Assembly (NCBI GenBank): GCA_902806575.1
Contig: CADCXD010000018.1
Span: forward strand, 3,782,001-3,846,000
Direction: 5' to 3'
Origin: Jackrogersella multiformis
Lineage: Eukaryota > Ascomycota > Sordariomycetes > Xylariales > Hypoxylaceae
Length of the DNA stretch: 64,000 nucleotides
In this document: positions 22,387 to 33,814 of the stretch, in pieces
Layout: every line of letters starts with the position of its first letter
Position numbering within the stretch: position 1 is the stretch's first letter
Translations under genes and position numbers: made by a program
Notes under the pieces: generated by a model
What the model saw: only the letters and a program-made list of their open reading frames with translations
The model's database searches: none
What the model was told of the DNA's origin: nothing

Positions 22387-23067
22387 ATGAGTCTCCCCGA
22401 GTACAAGAAGGAATTCCTGCGGGCCGCCGTGGCAGGCGGCGCCTTGCGGTTCGGGTCCTTCGAGCTGAAGTCCAAGCGGACGTCGCCCTACTTCTTCAAC
22501 GCCGGCGACTTCTACACCGGGGACCTGCACGAGCCCATCATGGATGCCTACGCCCAGACCATAGCTGCCGACGGCGAGCTGGCCGACGGCTTTGACGTCA
22601 TCTTCGGGCCCGCCTACAAGGGCATCCCCCTGGCCGCCACCGTCTTCTACGCCCTGATCAAGATGGACCGCGCCAAGTACGGCAAGGCCGCTTACAGCTT
22701 CGACCGCAAGGAGGCCAAGGACCACGGCGAGGGCGGCAGCATCGTCGGGTCCCCGCTCAAGGGCAAGCGCGTCCTGATCATCGACGACGTCGTGTCCGCC
22801 GGCACCGCAAAGCGCCAGGCCATCGACATGATCCGCGCCGCCGGCGGTACCGTCGTGGGCATCATCGTCGCGCTGGACCGCCAGGAGACCCTGCCGGACG
22901 GCGACGGCAAGACGAGCGCCATCGGCCAGCTGCGCAAGGAGTACCAGATCCCCATCATCTCTATCGTGAAGCTCGACGACATCATCGACGGCATGAAGGG
23001 GGTCATCTCGGACAACGACATCGAGAAGATCGAGGAATACCGTGCCAAGTTCGGCGCCAGCGATTAG
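22387..23067 (+). CDS. ura5: Orotate phosphoribosyltransferase
   Basis: One exon of 226 residues, the usual length for fungal Ura5. The enzyme joins orotate to PRPP to give orotidine 5'-monophosphate, the fifth step of de novo UMP synthesis, in the cytosol. Visible hallmarks are FGSFELKSKRTSPYFFNAG at 22-40 (orotate-binding side), GPAYKGIPLA at 74-83, the flexible loop FDRKEAKDHGEGG at 105-117, and the PRPP motif VLIIDDVVSAGTA at 129-141. Codon choice is strongly biased to C- and G-ending codons, more than in neighbouring genes, which suggests high expression. The ATG at 22387 is the first and fits the family start MSLPEYKKEFL. Confidence 0.97.
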   Translation: MSLPEYKKEFLRAAVAGGALRFGSFELKSKRTSPYFFNAGDFYTGDLHEPIMDAYAQTIAADGELADGFDVIFGPAYKGIPLAATVFYALIKMDRAKYGKAAYSFDRKEAKDHGEGGSIVGSPLKGKRVLIIDDVVSAGTAKRQAIDMIRAAGGTVVGIIVALDRQETLPDGDGKTSAIGQLRKEYQIPIISIVKLDDIIDGMKGVISDNDIEKIEEYRAKFGASD

Positions 23068-24033
23068 TCCATGTGCTGGTGGTTGAACGAAAGAAATTCA
23101 ATCCTTGGGTCATTTAAATGGTTATATAACAACGTATTAGATAGGGTGGGTTTCAGATGGAGTGGCATAGGATGGTATGGTATGGTATGGTATGGGGAGT
23201 ACAAAAGAAAATAGAAATATTATTTAAAATAAAAGATTATTATCGTGTTAAATATAACGGACACATAAAAAATAAATATAAATAAAAATACTTCAAAATT
23301 TAATGACGAATACTTATCCTTCATAAACCAAGCATAAATGCAAGTGTTGTGTACAGCGTACCGCTACTTAGCTCACCGAGTATGGCGTTTAGTTGAGTGC
23401 CTATACCGTACAATAGCATATATGTAATTAAATGCAACTCTATTTATTTAATTATCCAGTATTAATACCAGCTTACGAGAGCCGATTTTTTAACGTCTCC
23501 TTTTTTATTATTTTATTTTATTTTATTTTGTTCTATTTTATTCGTTTCGACATACCGCCTACTTAGCCTCAAACCCCGAACTGTCCAAAATATACATGAC
23601 CAGTCCCGCATGACCGCAACTTGACCCGCGTGTCGGACAGTTGTTTACCGGCAGTGGAAATTACATTTCGTGAGATTTCTAAGAATAGCCAACCTCTCTC
23701 GCCATTCGGAGCTTTTTATTTTTACGGTGTACAGCATAGTACCTAGGTATAGAAGAGAGAGACGAGAGAGCGAGAGAGGTCCGGGGGTATTACTAAGGGT
23801 AGAAGAAAAGTAGAAGGCAAGAAAAAAAAAATAGAAAAAAAAATAGAAGGCCAGAAAAGAGGCCGGCTTCACCGCCTTCCCGCCCGCTCTCCAAACCGCA
23901 ACACATCGCCAGCTTACGTTATCGAAACACGTCGAAGGGGGCTTGCTCGTTTTAAATTTGTTCTGCGCACGACATATAACCGCTATCAAAGAGGGTCGGT
24001 GAGGAAATTCGGGAAAGGCACACGGTTACGGAC
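23068..24033. other. 3' flank of URA5 and leader of the small membrane protein gene
   Basis: About 970 bp without a gene. It contains a short GGTAT tandem repeat at about 23172-23197, a very AT-rich stretch at about 23215-23300, TTTTA-type repeats at 23500-23545, and mixed A-rich/GA-rich DNA at 23750-23860 before the next gene. A CCTAGG palindrome sits near 23741. Confidence 0.4.
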
Positions 24034-24836
24034 ATGTCGTTGCTACAGTAAGTGCATACCTACCTACATACCTCATGCCTCATGCTTCATACCTACATAC
24101 ATGCCTACATACACATGCCTACATACATACCCGTAGTTGGATACTACCTAGAAGGTATCTAGAAGGTATCTAACTACTCACATACAACAGCAACGGCAAC
24201 AACACACACCTACATACATACAGACCTACATACGCACATACACATACACATATCCTACCTAACCTCCGAATATGACCACTCACGTCTCACCGTCTCACCT
24301 CTCGGGCGTCACCGACACATCCAATACCATGCCTACATGCCTACCTCATGCCTACCTCATACTTACCTAGCATACCTACACTAACCCTAACATCTCCTAC
24401 CACTACCAATCCCCCTAACCGCTCACCACCAGTAGCAACACCGTCTACCTACCACTAATCCCTTCCGTTACCGCCAATCTTGCCACTCCCTCCCAACCTA
24501 TACCGCCCTCTCCCACTAACAAACCTCACTAACCCCCCTCCGCCAACGCTAACACCGAACTAACTACACTAACTAACACCCTCTCTCTCTCTCCTCCCCA
24601 AAAGATCCTTCCGCAACCTATCCCCCCGCGCTCGCGTAGGCGTCGGCCTGAGCCTGCTGGCCTGGGGCGCCGTCGGGCTGCATCTGTCCGACCGCGCCGA
24701 GGAGCGGTACGGCCTCAAGCCCACCGAGGAGGACAAGGCCGAGCTGGCCAAGGTCCTTCCCCGCGTCGTGGCCGTCGACAGGGACGGGGATAAAGGCGCC
24801 AGCAGTGGCGCCGCCGACGGTGGCAACCAGCGGTGA
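24034..24836 (+). CDS. Small conserved single-pass membrane protein, 81 residues
   Basis: Two exons, 24034-24047 (14 nt) and 24605-24836, split by a 557-nt GT-AG intron. Joined, they read MSLLQSFRNLSPRARVGVGL, then SLLAWGAVGLHLSD, then a charged tail with RAEERYGLKPTEEDKAELAK. A short Arg-rich N-terminus followed by one hydrophobic segment (about 16-30) suggests an inner-mitochondrial-membrane or ER protein with its acidic/basic tail outside the bilayer. I recall similar short proteins in other Sordariomycetes but not a function. The exon 1 choice rests on the clean CA|A join that makes a plausible N-terminus. The intron is far longer than any other here and is filled with CCTACATA-type repeats. 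Exon 2 is well supported and the start less so. Confidence 0.68.
24048..24604 (+). repeat. Repeat-rich 557-nt intron of the small membrane protein gene
   Basis: Begins GTAAGTG and ends CCCCAAAAG. The first third is built of CCTACATACATG-like repeats; later parts are C- and CT-rich, so the coding strand contains almost no G-rich segments. Confidence 0.6.
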
Positions 24837-27800
24837 ATGGTCTGTCTGCGATCTATTTTGTGCAAATACCTAAAACCCCAAAACAGAAACAGGGCAGGAC
24901 AGCACAGGACAGACTTGTTGCCGGGAGCTAGGGGTTAGGGCTGGCTGGCTGGCTGGCCTGCTCGCTTGGTTGGCAGGTGTATGTAGGTAGACGAGCCTAT
25001 CGGATGCCTACCTCGCCAGCACTGAACCAACTTACGAGCCTATGTATGTACTTGCTATACCCTGCGTATACATACGTCGCTTGAACTTGGCCCCGTGTGG
25101 AGGGACAGTTTAGTTTTTTGCCACCTAGGCTAGGGCACGAACGACGAACGGGTGAATGGATCAGAACGGAGCGATTGTCTGTCTTGGGTAGTGTAGTTCG
25201 AGCATTGGCAGTTCGAGCCGGCCGTACTGCTCCCCTGAGCTGTCGCCACAGTGTCAATGTCGATGTCGAGTTGGGGAAATAGATCGTTCAATATCCCAGC
25301 TGGCAACGTAGGCAGATCTGGTGTAGTGTATGTAGTGTAGTGTAGTGTTCCTAGTCCCATCTTCGTACGAGACAGGAGACGAAGATAAATTATGCTATTA
25401 TGTTATGCGTTTTTGTGAAGACCGGCTGTATAATCCAGCACAAGCACCAGCAGTAAGCAAGCAGCAGCAGTAGTAGTTGTTGTTGTTGTTGTTCAATTTG
25501 GCTCGGCTATGCCCATGCCATACCAAACCAAACCATACCATGTCATGTTAATCGATACCATACATGCCATACCATGCTAATCGAACGGCTCGCCACGTAG
25601 GGCAAAGTAAACACGGCGGCGCACATGCCCTCTGCCCTCCTCAGCAAATCAGCCTCGAAGAACCGGATCAGCAACTCGTGTTTGGCACCGGTTCCCACCA
25701 CTGCCACTGACACCACCACCAACGGCAACGACAACGACAACAACAACGATGCCAATGCCAGCAACCCCTGTCCCGCAGCCCAAGCCGCCAGAGGAAGGAA
25801 GATTCGTGCAGTCAGTCAGTCATCCACGTCGACGATCGGACCTCTCGAGCTTGTTTCGCTAGGGCGGCGAGCCCGGTTCGTCAAGGAGAACGTGGCGGCT
25901 AGCTGTCGAGGAGGAGGAGGGGAAGAGGATCTTTCTTGCCTTGCCGCGCATACAGGCCCATCCTGTTTCAGATCTGTGTCCCGGACAACGCAGCAAGCAC
26001 ATGCCCGCGGGATACCCTTTCCTCGAAGCCGTTGCTGTGGTGGTAGTAGTAATAGCAGAAGTAGCGGTAGTGTAATAGGAGTAGTAACAGTAGTAGTAGT
26101 TACTGTTGCTGCTATTATCGTCGTCGTTGTCGACGCATACAGACACCTACCTACCTACCATACCATACCCTACCCTGCCCTTACCCTACCCTACCTATCC
26201 ACCCAACCAACCCTGCCTACATACATACACACAAACACACAGACATATGCCGAACCCCCAACCACGAACGACGCAGGTATGGTTCCTCAGCCCCCGCAAG
26301 GCCACCCCTCGCGCCAGGCACGAACGCAGGGCGGACGTGTAAACCGTGACGGGCTCGGTGATGTGGCCCCCCTTCCTCGTGCCAGAACCAGAACCAGAAC
26401 CAGAACCAAGAACCAAGAACCAAGAACCAAGAACCAAACCCGGGCCTTTTCCCTTTCTCTAACCTTTCCCCCTTTCGCTCTCCCACCCCGGCCCCCCCCC
26501 CAACCCCTCGCCATCTCCCGCCGCTACGTGGCGCCCCCCTGGGTGCCCGAGTCGTAAATAGCGTAGCAAGAGCGACAGCTCCGTTAGTCCCAGTCGTCGT
26601 GGTCCGAATATAGGGCCGCCAGCGCGCGCGCGCGAGCGAGCGAGCGCGCTTCTTGCCTGCCTGCCCAAAGCGTTGCCCTCTATGTACAGCTACTTCGAGC
26701 GGTTGTTAGCGGGGAGCCGCTGTAGTTGAATATCTGCTAACCCGGTTCACGCCCCCCCTCCCCTGCTCGGTGCCAGGGGGCGAGGGGGGCGAGGAGGGAA
26801 GAGCCAGGGGTGCGGAGATAAATGGTTGATGATGATGATGATGATGATGCCTACCTACACTACGCTACGCTACTAGCTAGCGATAAAATAAAAATAATGA
26901 AAAATAATGATAAAATAATAATCGCAATAAATAATATATTCATCCACGTTAGACCCGTCCGCCGGCAACCCAAGATTCGAAGATACACCATGCGCTCGTG
27001 TACCATGCCATGTGGATGTGGTTCCTATCCTGACCCGCGACTATAACGACCTGGGTATAACACCATCCATGGTCGGGATCCCATCGCGGGCGGCCCACTC
27101 GAGGATGTGACAGGTCATTTTCGTATACCTGATCCGGCGAAGCTTGCTATAGAGCTGACCTATGTAGGTAGCTATAGCATAACACAATGTTGATGCTCTA
27201 CTTACCTAGGAAGGTGTTAGTCGGGAGCGTAGCAATTGATGGCGAGGAATTATATCAATTGCAATAATATGTGCTTCGGTAACGTTGAGAAAAAATTAGC
27301 AGAGTGAAAGGAGTGGTGAGATTCGAAATCATACAGCATTTACTTGAACCAATGGCATACCAGATAATCTTTCACACTTTTTAAAAAGAAGAATTCGATT
27401 TTCACAACCATTTTTAATGAGTAGATAACTAGCATTGTTTTGAAAATTGTCATAATATACTATTGACTCAAGATATGATAGATTCAAATGCTATTAATGA
27501 ATATATGGATATTTAGGATATGCCTTACATCCATCTCTATGTATATCTTGTGTTTGGCACCAACACAATAGACAGCCCTACGTATGCGGCTGTAATAATA
27601 GCAAAGTCTCAATGACTATAATTAATCACGACTACCGAAATTTCAAGTTGCACATAGGGATCTTAGCACAATATCAAAGGCAACGAAATCATATACTTTA
27701 ATTTGTTCTGATCTGGTCTATCTCATACGTTGACATAAGCGATATAAAAGCATGCTCAAATGAGACCGCCTCCCACCCTCGCCACTTTGCTCGATGCTCC

Positions 27801-28178
27801 TCCTTTATGAAATAATGCGTACCACAAGAAACGAGACCACCTCCAGAATTGATTGACCGGTTAAGTGTAGACGTGAACATCATGATCACCTCTCAAGAGG
27901 GGTTGTAAACCTGCCTTTTCAGCCGGCCGGAATCTAATCGTCGAGTCTAAATGCAGACGCCACAGCCAGTCTAGTACTTTGTCGCGAGCCAACCCAGAAA
28001 TGCAGAGAAATTGCCGCCGTCAACCCGATCCGATGCAGAGAAGAATCGAAACTTTTTTGAGGCCAGATGAGTGGGGGGAAAATCAAATAGGATGAAAGGA
28101 AATAGAAACGAAACGCCCCACGTATGCTTTTTTGTGATGTGAATAATCTTTGCCAGATTAATATTTGCCGAGATTTGC
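24837..28178. other. Gene-free region rich in micro- and minisatellites
   Basis: About 3.3 kb without a supported gene. Visible repeats: (GGCT)n near 24940-24957, GTAGT/GTAGTGTAGT units at 25318-25345, (GTT)n near 25475-25492, ACCAT/ACCATACC repeats near 25520-25570, CTACC/TACCC runs at 26150-26205, ACCAGA/ACCAAGA minisatellite DNA at 26385-26438, a GCGCGCGC/GAGCGAGC block at 26617-26651, and (GAT)n at 26827-26848. From about 27250 to 28100 it becomes AT-rich and featureless. The long open frame at 25625-26557 is mostly repeats read as codons. Confidence 0.5.
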
Positions 28179-31177
28179 TCAGACTTCCGTTTTAACCGCA
28201 GGCATGCCAGAAGATTCCACCACCGACGGCAGAGGTCGAAAAAGTTGCGCCATGTCCAGAGTGAGATTAGTTACGCCGTAGTCGTTGTCGATGTCGCTAA
28301 CAGACCCGAGTTCCTCGCCCCTAGAGGCTCCATCCGACACGACCCACGCCTTAACAGATTTGAGTAGTTGAATGACCTGTCGGAATCGATTATCCGGCGC
28401 CATCTGCAAATCTGCCACCGAGGTGTTCTTAAGCATCCACTTTGCAACCCAGAAAAAGTGGATTCCATCCCGACAAAATCCGTATCGGTGAGGGCTAGGA
28501 ACAGAGGGTGGAAATTGAATCGCCATGTCCATATCCCAGTATGACTTAAACTTATCGAGTGCAGTGCATATTGTCTTGTACGTTTGGGCCGATAAACCAG
28601 CAACCGGAGTACCGGTTGAACTGTTATTGCCGCTCACGTTGCCGCTCCCCGTATCCGACCCATTGGCGATGATCCAATCGTTTTGTGACAGAGGCGTCGA
28701 AAATCCATCCAAGGCAGGTATACGACCTTCGATCTGGGCACGTTTGATCTGAGCAAGTATCGCGTGAATCAAGATGAATTTTCCGTAGAGATTCGTACTA
28801 CCGGGGTGTATTTGATATGACGAATGAAATAACGCGGTGAGGGTGAGATTCAACTCGGGTTGCTTGCTGCGCTGTGACCCATCTGGATTTTTTGCCCTCG
28901 CAGCCTGAGGTCCGTATAAACTTAGTGCCTGCGCGCAGTCGAGCGCAGACTGTGCCTCCCACGCCGCATCGTCCGCAGGCAGGGGGATACGAATCTCAAA
29001 GCTGTCAAATTGAGGATCACAGTTGAAATAGAGACCACGTGCGACGTCGAGGAGATATACCATATACATAACCCGAATGCGTGATTCCTGCTGAATCCAC
29101 AAGGGCCAGTCGAACCGCCCAGGATTCAGGTCGTCCAACGGAATTTTTGGTTGATGGAAAACACTGTAGAGAGATGAATCGTTTCTGACCTGAAGCAAGT
29201 CGAACCTTCTCGAGATGTCCGCCACCAGAGGAAATAGTCTCCTAGCACTTTCGCGCTGGATGGGCGTGCCATGCCAAGTAAGAAGCGCTGTCATCAGTAC
29301 GAGTGCTTGCAACCGCTCGATATCCTTCTTGTCTTTACCATTACTAAACCTGAACGAAGACCGGGTGCCGTTGGTGCCGAATAGGTCGCAATCACGCTCG
29401 AGTGCTATTTTGAGGAAGTTCATTATGTCTCGGACGTTGGAAGACGCGACACGGTTAGAATAACAAGCGCCAATACAGCACGTTGCAGCAATAAGACCGG
29501 TGTAAGCCTCCATGATACGGAAGGTGGGGATGTGTAAGAAGGGGAAATGGACGTGAAAATGTATGTATGAATCAAGAAACTCTCTAATGTTGGCGGGGGA
29601 AAAAAAGTCGTTAAGGCCGGCGGTTTGGCTAGACGCGACGGTGCCGGGCGGATGAAAGAAGCTGTGTATCTGAGAAGAAAGTTGGAGGTACGGATCGCGC
29701 GTCGGCGGCTGCGTGTCCCAGTTCGAGAAAAATAGCGATCGATCGTTCACGTCGCTCGGGGCCACGCTTGCCATGCCGTGGGTTCTTTCGGAAGTGAGGT
29801 TAGGCTCGGTTTTGATTGCGGTCTGATTCTGTCCAATATTAGGAGGGTACTGATTGACGTAGGCATGGTGCGCACCAGACTGTGGAAACATCTGGGACCA
29901 GTCAAGGCCAGATTGTTGGTTTGAGCTCGTAGCTCCATACATAGGCATGCCATTCTGGCTCGGAGGCATGTTGAAGTTGGCCAGCTGAGGGTTGATATTC
30001 GTAGACATCGGGTTAGAAACGTCGCCGTTGTAACCGCCGGTCATACTTCTACGATCCCGGTTGCCGTTCTCGTCCATCCGGCTCATGCTGCTTGATCTAG
30101 AAAGCTGGTTCTGATCGTTGGCCATGTTTCCCATACCATCTTGGATCTGGACCATACCGAATGGGTGCACGACATTATCACCTGGCATGTTAGCCATGCC
30201 ATTCATGTGGCCCATGTCGCCGTCGTTAGCTTTTTGAGCGTTCTGCTGCTGCTTCTTAACGTGTGCTTGGGGATGAGACAGATGGCTCACCCCGGTGGGG
30301 TTTCCTCGTCGAATCGAGCACTTTTGGAAGTGGCGCTTCAGGATGTCACTTCGCGAAAACGTATCACGGCACAACACGCACATGTAAGGACGGTCGCCCG
30401 TGTCTAGTAATTATAAAGTTAGCATAGTGGGGATTACCCGTTGTGGGCCGCTGAGCACTTACGTCGGAGAAGGTGGCGCTTAAGGTGCTTCGCGTGTAGG
30501 TAAGTCTTGGTACAGTGGGGGCATGGGAATTTGCCATCTGCATCCTTCTGTGGGATTACCGTGTTCTTGGAAGCACCACTACCCGTGGGAGCAGCGGGTC
30601 TACCCGGAGCGCTGGGCAAGATGCCCCGGCGTCCTTGAGATCCCACCACGTGTGTAGGCGCATCGCTGTCTTGGAGGAGAGACTGCTGATGAGGCATCAT
30701 GGGGCTTCCGCTGTATGGAGACGGCAGCCCGGTCTGCGGCATTACTCCGCCCGCGGGCATGGGACGGAGAACAGGAGGTCGCGCTGCCGCAGGAGCCGGC
30801 GCGATCGGCTGCGGATGAGAGGCTGCGACGGAAGTCTGCGGCATCATCGAGGATGAGGTAGGATAGCCTTGCTGTGGCTGCTGATACTGGTTAGGCATCA
30901 TTCCATACGAGCCACGCGTAGGGCCCGAGTTAGGGGGCGGGTACTGGCTCATGTTAGGCGGCTGGGGAGTGTTGGGAGTGCCCGGAGTCCTTGGAGTGTG
31001 CGGGTGACTACCGTAGATAGATTGCATGGCAGAGGCGTTGTGCTGCAAGGGCGGCAGAGTGTGCTGGATAGACGCGTGCTGTAGTTGATTAGGAGAGATT
31101 GCGGCTGGCGACGGATACGACGATCCTGATGTGCCTATGCTGTGAGACGAGTATGGGTTTGATGGGCCACTGTCCAT
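28179..31177 (-). CDS. Zinc-finger transcription factor with a fungal_trans domain
   Basis: Two exons on the minus strand, 31177-30463 and 30403-28179, joined by a 59-nt intron, give 979 residues. Residues 1-215 are Pro/Ser/Gln-rich and disordered. Two zinc fingers follow. The first is C219-x2-C222-x12-H235-x3-H239. The second is C247-x2-C250-x12-H263-x3-C267, so its last ligand is Cys. They are joined by the HTGDRPY linker typical of DNA-binding fingers. From about 510 to 800 lies a fungal-specific transcription factor (fungal_trans, PF04082-like) region starting FLDSYIHFHVHFPFLHIPTF. IKTEP (about 435) and VKTE at the C-terminus match SUMO-acceptor sites. The intron splits the codon for His239. 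The architecture matches AmdX-like regulators, but the target genes cannot be deduced. The ATG at 31177 is the first ATG of the frame; the upstream open extension lacks one. Confidence 0.9.
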
Positions 31178-33060
31178 ATCCTGTGAGAATGGTGTCCAAG
31201 TGGCAATTGCAAATGAGGCCACGATTGCTCGAATTGAACAATGCAAGGTCTCTTGATGCTGCAATTGTACTATTGTCCTCCTCTTTTCTTATTTGCTGTC
31301 CGAAACTCAATTGAAGTCGATCGGAAAATTTTGCACGCGCAGCAAATGTGACGATGCGCACGATGTGGGTTGGAGGGGCAGAAGCGAACGACCTGAACGC
31401 GTTGGTGAAATTTTGGTGTGTTTGTTTGATTGCTTGATTGACCGATTGATTGATTGATTGCTTGCTGTCAATTGACGGAGGTAAGATGTCCGAGATTTGG
31501 TGACCCAGTGATCCTGATGAATTCCTCCACGCCTGTTACCCGACCGAAGGATGTAGACGTTGACGCCAGTGCGAATTGTGGATTATCGCGCAGTGGCAGA
31601 CTCGACGATATGATGCCGAATAGGCGGGAAGGGAAATTTTAAAATAAAAAATTAATCGGTGATGAGGGGAAGGTTGTTTTTGGGGTAGAATTGGGGATTT
31701 GAATGGAGCAGGTGGACGAAGAGTCGTTCGTGAGGCTCCAAACCCAGCAGCAGAAGATGGGACTGATGGGGTCCAAATGGTGTTTGTAAAGTGGAGAAGT
31801 TGGGTCCACGTTCCTCGAGGTGAGAGGTGTGGTGGTCGCGACTTCTTATTTCAACCGAATCAATAATTTTCCTTCCCTCCTTCTCTTAGTGGAAAAAAAA
31901 AAAGGTGAATTGTGGGAGGAAAATAATAAAAAAGATTTTTTTTATTTGTTTCGGTCGGTTTTATTAATTCGGTTCGCCTGAGTTACTAGTGTCCCTTGTC
32001 AGAAATCAACTTGCGTGTCTCGTCTAGGTAGTTCAAGTTCAAGTTCAGGTACAAATACAAATCAAGCCTGAAAGGGAAAAGTGGGCTTGAATGCCGAAAA
32101 GAACCGTTTAATCGTTGGTGGGTGGTGGATGTATGGATTTGGCGGCGGACAAGTGGATGCCCTTGGTGATGGATGGATGACGGTGACTCGTCAAGATTTT
32201 GCTGCATGCAAAATGCAAGTCAAATTTCAAAGTGGGTGGGTGTGTCAAGTTTGGGTTTGGGGGCTTGCAGCGGTGCAGCGGTGCAGTGGTGCAGCGGTGC
32301 AGGTGGGAAGTGGGAAGAGGGAAAAAGGGAAATAGAAAAATAAAAGAGGAAACGGTGGATGCGCAAGCGGGTAGATGAGATTTAGGGAGGGTATGGATGT
32401 TATTTAGAGGGGAAGGGGACGGTACCTTAAGATGATACTGTATTTGTATGGTATTGGGAAGTTCCAGGAACTGGAGTTATGTAAATCGTGGCAAGAATAG
32501 ATTTTTTTATTTAGGTAGGTACCTTTCTTCCTGTACTCAGGAAAGGGGGGGTGCGTGCTTGCCGTCAAACGCGTCGGACGATGATAAGAAATTATGAGGA
32601 AGGCGGGAGGGAAAAAAATAAAAACAAGAAAAAAATAGAGGGAAGGCAAGGCAACACTTACATCAACCCGAGGTCTACCAGGCAAGGTACCGAGAATTTC
32701 AGATTATTTCGCCCCTCTCAAAAGGTTCGTCGCACGTGGACAAGAGTCGTTTTATTATTTTTTCCTTCCTTCTTAGAAGCGGTCAGAAACTAGACGGCAA
32801 AATTCGTTAAGATTCGCGTCAACGGGTGAGAATCCACTACGAATAAATATGACGGTGGCTTTCGTTGATAAGAACGGGGAAACTCGCACGGTAAATCGAG
32901 ATAGATACCTAATAAAAAGGGAGAGGGAGGAGGGAAAAAGAGATAAATCGTTCGAAGTGTTCGAGAGCGAGGTTGGAAAGTAAATACCAAGATTAGAAGC
33001 GGGAGAGGAAAGTAATTCAACGATCAAATCAATGGATTTCATCAATTCCTAGAGGTACCT
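31178..33060. promoter_or_regulatory. Long upstream region of the transcription factor gene
   Basis: About 1.9 kb, probably including a long leader and promoter. A GATT microsatellite lies at about 31432-31463, A-runs at about 31887-31903, and four 8-bp units (CGGTGCAG, one with a T) at 32271-32302. Many short purine-rich blocks occur between 32300 and 32960. Long upstream regions are common for fungal regulators. No open frame with a recognisable domain was seen. Confidence 0.4.
32271..32302. repeat. 8-bp tandem repeat (CGGTGCAG)
   Basis: Four head-to-tail copies; the third starts with T instead of C. Non-coding, about 1.1 kb upstream of the transcription factor start. Confidence 0.85.
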
Positions 33061-33774
33061 ACGAGGTAGGGAATATCAGTTGAATCTTCGCGAGTCGGCA
33101 CCTTGACACGCAGGAGTCAGGGTAGGAAGATGGTTGAAGTACAGGTACAATGAGTATTGATGGGTGGCTATCCTCCAGATGAAGAAAATGCATAGAAATA
33201 TGCAGGAATATGCAACTAAACGGAATCGTTTGGACCAGGGGGTGTGATGTGGTGCCTAGGGTTTTATTACCGAAACGGGTTAGATGTACCCGATAGGTTT
33301 TAGTAGGTTCACGTAGGTTGCTCATGGCCGCGCTGTTGGCTACCTACAGTACCGAGGTACATCCGTGACTAAGTACCTACGTATTGTACATGGCATAGGA
33401 TGGATACATGCTAATAGCAGCTACCCAGTACTAGTAGCAATATAAACAACAGCGATGCACAGCACGGACCTTATGAGGGCACGCGCGAACGAATTTTTTG
33501 TGGCAGGTAGACACCAGGTAGGCACAGATTACACTAGTGTACATACTTCGTAGTAACATCCCGTACAGGTAAGAAACAATTGAAGATTTTGAATCCCAAG
33601 TCACAAGAAAGTACCCACCTTAGCTACGTAGGTAGGTACCTTAAGTACTGGCCTTGGCTGCACGTCTACCTTACGTATCTTTTTTTATCCTTTCTTAACC
33701 CTTCCAACTCTTTAATGACTTGGATCCTCGAAACGTGTGACCTGTTAAACATTACCTACATACATTACAGGCCG

Positions 33775-33814
33775 ATATGGATTATAGATTATGGATATGG
33801 ATTACAGATTATGG
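33775..33814. repeat. 20-bp tandem pair
   Basis: Two adjacent 20-base units (33775-33794, 33795-33814), each made of ATATGGATTA then AGATTATGG-type sequence, differing at one base (T versus C). Confidence 0.8.

Noticed and set aside
25625..26557. 310-codon open frame on the plus strand
   Set aside because: Most of it is microsatellite and minisatellite DNA read as codons (Asn/Asp, Val, Tyr-Pro and Arg-Thr runs), several other frames are open over the same repeats, and no domain is visible. The last few codons (RRYVAPPWVPES) could belong to a real exon, but nothing else supports it.
31178..31264. 29-residue N-terminal extension of the transcription factor
   Set aside because: The open extension has no ATG; it would begin at TTG. 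The first ATG is at 31177.
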